DNA from: Micrasema longulum
Taxonomy: Eukaryota > Arthropoda > Insecta > Trichoptera > Brachycentridae
NCBI GenBank assembly: GCA_022494885.1
Contig: JAGVSM010003730.1
Location: forward strand, 372,001 to 436,000
Direction of reading: 5' to 3'
DNA length: 64,000 nucleotides
Numbering within the stretch: the first letter of the stretch is position 1; each line of letters opens with the position of its first letter. The position numbers and the translations under genes were made by a program. The notes under the pieces are model-generated. The model had not been told where the DNA came from. It made no database searches and saw only the letters and a list, made by a program, of their open reading frames with translations. Shown in pieces: positions 55,616-64,000 of the stretch.

Positions 55616-55899
55616 TGATAAAATTTCAGTAAAGCGATATTCGCAGTAATACAAATTTCAGTAGAAAATTTTGATTAAAATTAACAATATTAATGTATGT
55701 ATGTAATGTGAAGTGATGTAAGAGAAAAAAGGATCAACGGGAGTTTAATTCAAAAGATTTCAATACACTATTTTTAAATAATTGTAATCCTGTATGATAG
55801 ATATCTATATGGTTAAAAAAGCTGTTAAAAGTGGAACACGATCTATGTAAAAACGAATTCTGTCAATAGTTCGGATTGACGCTAGGTATTCGAAAGGTT

Positions 55900-57115
55900 G
55901 GGCGATTTCGTAGGGCACGTGATGGACAGTTAATTTGAATTTTATTTAGGAGCTGGGACTAATCAGTAAGACTTCTTAATAATTTTGTAAATGAAAGTGA
56001 GGTCTATTAATGTTCTCCTTTTTTCAAGGTTCATACATTTATGAAAACGTGCAGATAAGTCATAATTTGTAAATATAAGAGAGCATCGGAAATTCAAATG
56101 TTTTAACAATTTGTGTTGTACTTTCTCCAGCCTGTCAGTATAAGTAATGTATTGTGGATTCCAAATGATAGACGCAAATTCAAGATGGGTTTTTACATAG
56201 CTATAATCAAATAAAAAAATTGCTAGATCATTTTTAAAGGGCTTAGATACGCGTATCCTAACATTTTATATGCTTTTGAAACCTAACATTTTATATGCTT
56301 TTTCAATAATTTTATCAATATGTGATTGAAAGGTTAATTTTTTGTCCAGAACTACACCAAGATCTCGTATTTCTTAGACACGGTGCAAAACTGTACCCGA
56401 TAGAGAATACGAATAATCTATTGGATTTTTTATTCTCGTAAAGGTAATTGTTTTGCATTTAAGCGGATTTCATATTCAACAATGTTTGATTATGTCCAAA
56501 TGCTTGCAGACTGGCTGGGTTTCCTCCCTAGGGAGTTGTTCGGATTTAAATTTATTTCAACAGAGAGGGAAAAAGTTTTCGAGAAGGTAATATGGAAGTC
56601 TAGGCATTTACAGGGCTTATGACCTGTCATTGGCTGGTTTAAGTGGCCACTTTACACACTGATGTTAGGTGATTTGGTTCAGCCGGATGAATCTCACCCA
56701 CGTGATAAAGGTTTCAGCTCTTTTACTTCACAAAAGTCAACAGATGGAAGAGTTGAGGAAATGTGAATGTTCAAACATGGGCAGAATGGCGAATGTTACA
56801 CAGTGTGTAAGGTGGCCACTTAAACCAGCCAATGACAGGTCATAAGCCCTGTAAATGCCTAGACTTCCATATTACCTTCTCGAAAACTTTTTCCCTCTCT
56901 GTTGAAATGGATTTCATATTAGCTGATTTTTTACACAATAAGTAGATAAGTGTTCAAGATCTTCTTGCATATCAAGACAATTTTGTAGGGAAGTAACTTT
57001 TTTGTATATTTTTGTGTCATCGGCAAATATTTTGTTTCGGAAAATTTAAAGACGTTACCCATATCATTAATATAAAGAATAAACAATAATGGACCCAAGT
57101 GGGATCCCTGGATGG
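55900..57115 (-). mobile_element. Jockey-group LINE split by an FB1 element
   Basis: The minus strand encodes C-terminal RT sequence with many stops: the region of GSHLGPLLFILYINDMGNVF near 57090, ADDTKIYKKVTSLQNCL near 57010, IRDLGVVLDKKLTFQSHIDK near 56360 and HLEFASIIWNPQYITY near 56160. An FB1 element with 12-bp duplication interrupts it at 56477-56908. Confidence 0.78.
56477..56908 (-). mobile_element. FB1 foldback element with 12-bp target duplication
   Basis: GGATTTCATATT stands at 56465-56476 and again at 56909-56920. Inside, the left arm is complete (CAACAATGTTTGATTATGTC; GACTGGCTGGGTTTCCTCCC) and the right arm shorter, starting with TTTCAACAGAGAGGG on the minus strand. The centre holds GATAAAGGTTTCAGCTC. 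The host LINE reads on across the insertion, which fixes the borders. Confidence 0.9.
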
Positions 57116-57234
57116 GGAAGATTCCCTTCGCGATTGCAAAGTATCAAGAAGAGCATTTAAAGACTTTTTTTTATCCGATTGAGACATTCCTTCAGTTGAG
57201 AGTAGACGAAAGTACACAAAAATCAACAGATATA

Positions 57235-57375
57235 AGAAATGAAGAATTTTAGGTTTTCAAACATAAGCAGAACTATGAATGTTACACATGTGAAAAGTGG
57301 CCACTCAAACCAGCCAGGAGACTAGATTTTCAAATTCTCTTTTCTAAAACGTCCTGTACCTCTGTTGTAATATGA
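57235..57375 (-). repeat. FB1 repeat, diverged fragment
   Basis: TTCAAACATAAGCAGAACTA, AAGTGGCCACTCAAACCAGC and CCTCTGTTGTAATATGATTT. 57376-57900 has no recognised feature apart from poly-T at 57790. Confidence 0.7.
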
Positions 57376-57904
57376 TTTAAACATGTTGAGTGCGAAACTG
57401 TAAAAAACCCAGAAAGGGGTACAAACTGGTTTCATTTATATTTGTCTGTACTCATTTAAAATGGAGGGTACTGCAGACTTAATTCTCAGTGAGTTTAACT
57501 ACTGAAGCGAGAGCTGAATAACCGTGTCATTAAATAATGGGGGAAAAAGGTAAGAGGAATGAAAGATTGTATAAACTATTGTAGTGGGTACTTAGAACAT
57601 ACTATGTATAGTATATTATCGTATATGTTAAATATTCTTTTGAGAATGGATGACCTCATAATATTTTCTTTTAATTTACTTTTTTAGCATGGTTTATTTG
57701 TGCTAACTTAAATAAATCACTCAAATATTTGTCCTTTAGGTATGTCGGTTAGCGCGAAAGCGAAAAACATTAATAAATTATTCTAGGGTTTTTTTTTTTT
57801 TTTTTTAAAAGGAAAAAAAAGAAATATTTGCGTTCTTATGATTTACCCAAATATTTAATTTTTGAGGGCCATTTTCAACGAGTTGTAAATAACTCACTAT
57901 TAGA

Positions 57905-57998
57905 AAATGGAATCAAGTTGGGGTAGAGTGGGATTCGAACCACGGACCTTTGGTCCGTGAGTCCGAGACACTAGCCACGGGACCACAACCCGATCATT
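57905..57998 (-). mobile_element. tRNA-like SINE head (SINE-C)
   Basis: On the minus strand GGGTTGTGGTCCCGTGGCTA and box B GGTTCGAATCCCACTCTACC. The acceptor stem pairs only partly, so it is not a good tRNA gene. Body unlike SINE-A. Confidence 0.6.
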
Positions 57999-58639
57999 TT
58001 ATTTATTTATTTATTTATTTATTGATTTAAACGCCTTTTAGGCTTTTACGTGTTTTACATACATATATACAAATAAAGACAGACATGTATTTTACAAAGA
58101 AGTAGCAAAAAATATATAAATGATTTTTAGAAGAAAAAGAAAAAGATCAAAAATATCATCTTTACATATTAGTATAAAAGTGGAAAGAACAGAAGTGCAT
58201 TTTTAAATATGAAGACAGAAATGTATTTTACACAAAAATAGGAGCAAAAATAAAAATGAATTAAGAATAGAAAGAAAGATACAAATTTAAAAAAAATATA
58301 TAACAAATCATTACATATTAGTAGAAAATATATGATGATTTATAATAATACATACGTGTATTACAGTGGAGAACAGGAGCACATTTTGCGTATAAGTTGT
58401 ATTAAAATAATCTTAAAATTAGAAGAAGTTCAGTCATTTTGTAACACGGTCGCTAGGTCATATTATTAAATGCACTTTAAAGTGCTTCATGGTGTAGGTA
58501 GATAGTAAATAAACAGAGATAAACATAATATCTTGTATAGGTATGAATATGGCCCGTTTCGTACGATTGTAAAAATTCACGTAAAACGATAAAATTAAAT
58601 GATTATTTTCATTTTTATATTTTTATAAAAGGTACATGT
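57999..58639. other. AT-rich stretch with LINE-like tail
   Basis: Starts with five ATTT repeats and AAACGCCTTTTAGGC; a related GCCTTTTGGGCGTTAATGA stands at 59582. Probably 3' ends of the same LINE; no coding sequence seen. Confidence 0.45.
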
Positions 58640-58870
58640 TTTTTTTTTTTCTATGCAGATCTACTTTTATACATCTAGTAAATGTTATCACTGTAACTCT
58701 CCAAAAAAAGAGACTAACTCTTGTGCTTGGAGAGTGACTTACACTGTTGTAGTTGTTTATTTATAAGCTTATACAATTTTGAATATACGAGAACATGACA
58801 AAAAAAAAACATAGGATATATAAAAAAAAAAACATAAAATAATTTTAATATTTATTAATTTAAATATAAA
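58640..58870 (-). repeat. R3 repeat with conserved hairpin
   Basis: Inverted copy of 20778-21020, hairpin at 58690-58737 (AACTCTCCAAAAAAAGAGAC; CTTGGAGAGT). Confidence 0.75.
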
Positions 58871-58889
58871 TAAACACATTTTAATGGGT

Positions 58890-59100
58890 TGAGTACATTT
58901 CAGCTCTTTAGGTTAGGACCCGTGTCGAGTGAAATTGTTTTAACAACAACCTGGTCTATGAAGAAGTACAAAAATTGAAAAAAAAACGTTTTTTTTCAGG
59001 CGTTGCCTAGTATGTGGGTGAAATAATTCAATTATATGAATCTCATCCGCATAAATAAAGGTTTCAGCTATTAAACTTCACAAACAGCAACATTATAAGT
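58890..59100 (-). repeat. FB1 repeat, extension part
   Basis: GGACCCGTGTCGAGTGAAAT, ACCTGGTCTATGAAGAAGTA, CAGGCGTTGCCTAGTATGTG and ATAAATAAAGGTTTCAGCTA: the inverted extension as at 11040-11177. It lies next to R3, as at 20.7-21.1 kb. 59101-59634 has no recognised gene. Confidence 0.72.
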
Positions 59101-59634
59101 CCACAATATAAAGTTTATTTGTAGCTGCTCGTCAAACTATTATTGACAATTCAATTAAAAAAATACTTACTTGTTTATTTTTACTACCTTATACTTGTTT
59201 TTTATTTTTTACTATTATATCAAATTGCATTGTAGTATTGGCAAATACGCATTTCATATTGACATATTTTTATTTCTTCTTTTTTCGTGATAATATATGC
59301 TTGCTTGTTTATTAATTTAACTTAAATTTGTCTTTCTTGCTTATCGTTACACTTTATTTATTGTTTGCTTTACAGAATTTATTTCATAAGCTTATATCTT
59401 TGCATTTTTGTTTATATGCTTACTGTTTTTTCTTGCATACCTTTGTTGTTATTGTTTTTGTTTTTTTACTTTGTAAAACTTTTTATTATATCCTTTCTAA
59501 CTAATTTCGCATATTTTTCTGTATATTCTGTGTTTATTATATAGTATGTTAGCATGTATTTCATTTTTATTTTTTGTAAATGCCTTTTGGGCGTTAATGA
59601 ACAAAATAAAGAAATATCACAGAATTTAAGGAAT

Positions 59635-59780
59635 ATTGATGTTCAAATATGGGTAGAATGGTGAATGTTACACAGTGTGTAAAGTGGCCATTTAAACCAG
59701 CCAATGACAGGTCATAAGCCCTGTAGATGCCTAGACTTCTATATTACCTTCTCTAAAATGTTCTTTATCTTTTTAGTAAA
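59635..59780 (-). repeat. FB1 repeat, core and inner arm
   Basis: CCAATGACAGGTCATAAGCC and CTAGACTTCTATATTACCTT. Outer arm missing. Confidence 0.8.
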
Positions 59781-60089
59781 TGTTGAAATTGTTTTACATG
59801 AGAAAGAAAAATGGCCTTTACAAAACTTTTTTTAAATTTTTTTTATTGATTATTTATTTTTCAAAAATATTTACAAAATATTCTTAAATTAAAGTCCTGC
59901 TGTGTTGCATACATACAACTCGTCTTAATTATTAACTTATGATATAAACATATTTAATTAAATTATTTTTAAAAACATATATGTACATTTCTTTTCAATC
60001 AATAAAAAAACATTATATAACACATTCAGTAGTACAGAAAATCAAATTAAATAATAATTTTTTAATTTTTATATTCCTTTTCGTCGGTT

Positions 60090-60290
60090 CAGTATTTAAA
60101 TTTTGTCCAATTGTTTGTAGACAAAAGACTGGATTTCATTCCATAGAAAATGGATTTAGAAGTCTAGGCATTTACAGGGCTTATTGCGTATGATTGGATA
60201 GTATAAGTGGGCACTTTACACACTGCGTAACATTAATCATTTTGCCTATATTTGAACATCCGTATTAATTCGATTCTTCTATCTGTTGAT
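60090..60290 (+). repeat. FB1 repeat, diverged copy
   Basis: TGTAGACAAAAGACTGGATT, AGAAGTCTAGGCATTTACAG and GTGGGCACTTTACACACTG. Confidence 0.7.
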
Positions 60291-60305
60291 TTTTAGTTAA
60301 GTTAA

Positions 60306-60540
60306 AGTCGACCTGTGGTGTAGTGATCAGCGCATAAGCTTATCATGCAAGAGGTCTCGGATTCGATTTCCCACATGGTTGACATGAAATATTTATTTAA
60401 AAAGGTGTTTTTACACTGGGATATTTCATAGTCCTTGGACTGGCACCTGAAGCGTAAGACTGGTCAAAAAATGCCAAGACGCGCTGCGATTGATGTCCCA
60501 ATCAGTGTCATTAGGTGTGTAAAGGGAAGATGATGATTTA
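60306..60540 (+). mobile_element. SINE-A copy
   Basis: GACCTGTGGTGTAGTGATCA, CATGCAAGAGGTCTCGGATT and GTTGACATGAAATATTTATT; tail GATGATGATT. An FB1 extension scrap follows at 60556-60592. Confidence 0.85.
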
Positions 60541-60589
60541 TGTCTGTGAAGAGATTCATCTGAATTATTTCACATACTAGGCAACGCGT

Positions 60590-60845
60590 CATCATTATTC
60601 CTTTTCCCCGCCTAATGCTGCATAGAGCACTGCATTGGTTTACTAACCACAAAGTATCTTTTTCATTTATTAGAAATATGAAGACAAGATGTTCAGTCTC
60701 ACACTTTATGTGCCAGTAAGGGGACTGTGAAATATTCCAGAGTAAAAACACTTTAAAAATATATACATCATGTCAAACATGTCGGGAATCGAATCCGAGA
60801 CCTCTTGCATGGCTGGTAAACGCTCTAGCCACTTTACTAAGGCGG
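60590..60845 (-). mobile_element. SINE-A copy, inverted
   Basis: CATCATTATTCCTTTTCCCC (tail), then AGTGCCAGTAAGG-like body and CGAGACCTCTTGCATGGCTG (head). It stands back to back with 60306-60540. Confidence 0.83.
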
Positions 60846-60974
60846 AAAAAATTGTAATAAATTTCCTTTCCTACAAAATAATGTATTATTTCAGTTCTTT
60901 AATTTGATCTAAATCTACAGATGGGAGAATTAGGAAGTTAAATGGTATTAAATATATATATATATTTTAATAGA

Positions 60975-61310
60975 CTATTTAAATACGACCATATTTAAAA
61001 AAAAATAATTAAATATCGTATTATCAGCGCTATGATTTTTTAAAGTGTGTTTCTGAAATAACTCCGCGTGTGACGCCAGAGGTTCTCTTCCGCTTATTCT
61101 CGATGAGTTCTGCCCATTGGTCCATTTACGGTAAGCAAACCGGAAATCCTCCATAAATGTCTTATCGTTAGTTGGTTCATAAGAACCAATGACGTCGTTC
61201 AAAGTAGTTCATTTAAAAAAAGAAGAAAAAAAAAGTCGTACATTTTCAAGTAACTTTGTTGTAAAATTTAACGCTTTAATTTTTACCGCGCGCAAGAAAA
61301 ATGTACATGA
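60975..61310 (-). repeat. Repeat AB, uninterrupted copy
   Basis: Part A 60995-61205 and part B 61236-61310 correspond to 26860-27050 and 27641-27760. On the minus strand part A is open for 75 codons (NDKTFMEDFRFAYRKWTNGQ, SGREPLASHAELFQK). Former coding function is possible. Confidence 0.6.
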
Positions 61311-61689
61311 TAAGCTATTTTAAAATTATTTGGCGGTAAGGTGGTATATCAAAAATAATATATTTGAATTTCTATAATAATTATCGAGTTGCTTTATCCA
61401 TGGTTAGTTTGGCTTGCTTTTCGCCTTGGTTTTGTAGTAGTTGCTACGTCACCGTACTCAAACAGAACGTCATTGTTTTTTTTCTAGTGATGGAAGACCG
61501 GCAATCGATACAAGCTACTTTCTATCTCGAAAAATATATTATTCAATCGGGAAAATTCTTATTGATAAACGACATAACTAATTAATTGCGTAAATGATTT
61601 CGCCCTAACGCCATGCGAATAAAGCCGCGGGTAGAAGCAATATTACATTACATATTATGATAGGATTCGTTTGTAATGTATCAGTGTCC

Positions 61690-61915
61690 GAATTGTGGGA
61701 CATTATTTCAGAACGGGCCGACGAATCGTAATGGGTGTCCGCGGAGGAACTCGCTGGGCAAATAGGAAGATGTAGGAATACGGTTATCTCCGTCCTCCGC
61801 CCAAACCCTTTAATGATGGCGAGTAATGAGTTGATGAGGAGTGCGGCGGGTGGGGGGAGGGGGGCGGGGGCGGGGGGGCGGTCAGTGACTCGGCGCCTAC
61901 CTGAAGCCACCGAAG
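61690..61915. other. GC-rich block with G-quadruplex-prone run
   Basis: Clearly GC-richer than its surroundings. 61848-61881 (+) consists almost only of G runs broken by T, A or C (GGGTGGGGGGAGGGGGGC...). Both strands have open frames, but no domain. A promoter or CpG-type region of a neighbouring gene, or an exon, are possible. 61311-61689 has no recognised feature. Confidence 0.45.
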
Positions 61916-62052
61916 ACAATTATTGCTATTTTTACCCACATTTGTTAACAACTTGCTAAATTAGTTTACTTAGCATGTGAAATGCTAATGTTGCTACTTT
62001 TATTTTACATTATTTTTATACTTTATCTTATCATATATTCGCACCATTTTTA

Positions 62053-62439
62053 TTGCATCCAATGAATAAGTTCAGTGATACGAAATTTTTATTTTATTTG
62101 AAAATTTATTTATTAATCCTTACGGATTATTACATTAATTTTACAAAAATAATATTCATTTTTTATTCATACTCTGTTGTTGACATTGAGGGGAAATCCT
62201 TAAGCTCACCATCCACCTGCAGCTGTTATAGAGTCCTGGGGGACTCTCTGTCAGCTGCATATAGAGGAAAGAACTTAAATTTAACACACAATGTAACAAG
62301 AGTTAGAGAAAAATTAGAGAGTGGCTACTCGATCAAAAGTTTATATATTATTATTAGCTTATATTTATTTTTTTTATATATTTTCTTGTATTTTAAAAAG
62401 GAATCCGAAAACATATTATTATTTGTATATATATTCTGA
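62053..62439 (+). other. Unrecognised open frame
   Basis: 128 codons; the middle STCSCYRVLGDSLSAAYRGK and NLTHNVTRVREKLESG looks protein-like, while both ends are rich in Ile, Leu, Tyr and Phe as in random AT-rich sequence. An inverted repeat GCAGCTG...CAGCTGC (62219-62254) lies in the middle. No call. 62440-62974 shows nothing further. Confidence 0.25.
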
Positions 62440-62974
62440 TCTTCTCGGCCGTTAATTATGTCAGTGAATTAATTGTATTTATAAATGTAGATACTATTAT
62501 ATAAGTTAGTATAAATATAATCTCCACCAACAAGCTACAGAAAGTGGCTTGGTAGGATTTTAGTTTTTGTAAAAACATGAAAATTTAAATGTTAAAACTG
62601 TTAAAATGTATAATTATATTAATGAAATTAAAAAATAAATTTAAAAAAGTGCCAAAAAAACTCACCGGCTACACTAAACTCGTGACTTTGCGGGCGGTGT
62701 AATTTCGATGTTTCGGTGGGGATTTTCAAAATTACATAATCTAAAAAAATCATTACGTTGATACATAAAAGTTAATCAAATTTGTGGCGTAGTTTGATTA
62801 TCTATTTACAAATAAAAAACCACTGAACTTCCTCATTCAAATCCGAATTCATCGATTGGACCAAAATCAATAAAATTACAAATAAAACACAAATTTTAAT
62901 GCGTCGAATTTGTACAACATATCAGGCCAAGAACCCTTGAGTAATGGTTTGATAATATAAGAGCATAATACTCT

Positions 62975-63545
62975 TCAATATCAGCTTGCCCACCACATAC
63001 CGCACACCGCATCTGAGGACATAAGTCTCCTTGGTGGAGCCCACATATGTACATGGAAAAATTGCTTTTTGCCGAATGAGAAAAGCTGCCTGAAGGAGCT
63101 CTTTTATAATCTGGTAGCTTTAACGTCTTTGTGCTGAAAGAAGATAAGTAGAGGCTCAGAAGTACGTAATATGCACTTCATTATATTGAGAAAAGAGGGA
63201 AGTCGATTCTTCACTGTTTGGGATTGAATTGATTGGACATGATCAATTCGCCGAAGTTATTACAAAACTTTTGAAAAGCCGTGAAATTCTTTTTGAAAGC
63301 CACCAGATTTGTGTATCCGACAGGACTTATAACAGGTCTACGGATAGTAGTGAGAAGCTCCATTCGGTAATCATAGGCAGGGGGAAAAGGACAAGACCAC
63401 AGGATGTGTTCACAAGATTGATTGGGATTTCCGAAACGGAAACAACAATTTTAAAATCAAATGATTTCTCATTAAATATACCATGACCTGATAAAAAATG
63501 TGAAGTGCAGTGATCGGGGATAACCCAAAAAGATTTTAAGCGCTA
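62975..63545 (-). mobile_element. R1/I-group LINE end with zinc-knuckle motif
   Basis: The minus strand reads GHGIFNEKSFDF, then CCFRFGNPNQSCEHILWSCP, DYRMELLTTIRRPVISPVGY and KNFTAFQKFCNNFGELIMSN. The CEHILWSCP motif is the typical end of R1/I-group ORF2. Second copy: 51770-52345. Confidence 0.82.
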
Positions 63546-63596
63546 ACAAATTGAAGGAAAAATATTCTCCAATAGCAAAAGTATTTGTCTCTTAAA

Positions 63597-63859
63597 TATC
63601 TGTACGTCAGAGGCAGGCGGATGCAAATCCAAACATCAAATGTTTAAAACAAGCCTTAAGAATCTACTTTCTCTTAGCAATTTCTAACAATTTATAGCAT
63701 TAATTTGTATTTTTAGTATCTTAATACACTGATTCTTTCATTATAGGGCTTAGATTTTTTCGAAATCAATGGACATGATCATAAATTGGATACGAAATTC
63801 GAAAAGTCATTTCATCAAATTCTGGGTTTGCATCCGTCTGCCTCTGAGGTACAGATATA
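63597..63859. mobile_element. MITE with about 35-bp inverted ends
   Basis: TATCTGTACGTCAGAGGCAG GCGGATGCAAA at the left and TTTGCATCCGTCTGCCTCTG AGGTACAGATA at the right are inverted with few mismatches. Interior AT-rich, noncoding. 63860-64000 has no recognised feature. Confidence 0.8.
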
Positions 63860-64000
63860 GTGTTCCTAATGTGAATGATTTATATCTCCAAAGTGATCAT
63901 ATTTAGCTGCCTGACTGCTCTTTCAATTGGCATCACCAGAGGCAGGTTAGTTCTGGAAGCCGGGAGGTTAAACAGTCTGTGCTGACGCTGTCGAAAATAT

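Overview
The window is TE-rich, AT-rich nuclear DNA from an arthropod, most likely an insect. Evidence for a eukaryote: GC-rich exons with GT-AG borders inside long AT-rich introns, many decayed non-LTR retrotransposons (RTE, Jockey/CR1-group, L2, R1/I-like), tRNA-derived SINEs, a hAT and a mariner remnant, and several foldback/MITE families. The order of insect cannot be fixed from the sequence; a large-genome holometabolous species such as a moth is only a guess.

Host genes. Positions 697-6717 (+) hold the last five visible exons of RanGAP, the GTPase-activating protein of the small GTPase Ran: the last leucine-rich repeat, the acidic stretch and the C-terminal helical domain, with stop codon and AATAAA. 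The splice phases agree for the last four junction-defined exons, but the first visible exon has a frame break between its LRR part and its acidic part. Two further host-like exons, 12529-12652 and 15868-15940 (+), each encode a start methionine and a signal peptide and end in phase 1 at a GT donor. A 47-nt internal exon candidate lies at 46380-46426 (+). No continuous host gene can be assembled from these three pieces.

Layout. 1-6.8 kb: RanGAP with AT minisatellites and TE fragments in its introns. 6.8-17 kb: dense MITEs, SINEs and RTE 3' ends around the two signal-peptide exons. 17-24.5 kb: Jockey-group and L2 LINE ends, an FB1 palindromic element and a perfect-armed foldback element with a hammerhead-like motif. 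24.5-32.9 kb: unknown repeats, a SINE-like array with an L2-type 3' tail, LINE 3' ends and an RTE copy with a complete catalytic YADD box. 33-44 kb: Jockey-group LINEs (the longest at 37.6-39.8 kb), a decayed RTE, a mariner HTH fragment and a ZBED-type hAT. 44-51 kb: the main SINE cluster and a 0.93-kb foldback element flanked by TTAA. 51-57 kb: an RTE with endonuclease domain and an internal deletion, and a Jockey-group LINE split by an FB1 element with a 12-bp target duplication. 57-64 kb: FB1, SINE and LINE ends, a G-rich block and a MITE.

Most coding potential here is transposon-derived and broken by stops or frameshifts. The observations most worth following are the FB1 palindromic family, which seems to insert with 12-13-bp duplications and a truncated 5' arm, the perfect 107-bp inverted repeat carrying a hammerhead-like fold, the L2-tailed array with repeated body units, and the two-part SINE with a private 5' extension. 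I found no CRISPR array, rRNA, intact tRNA gene or clear viral insertion.
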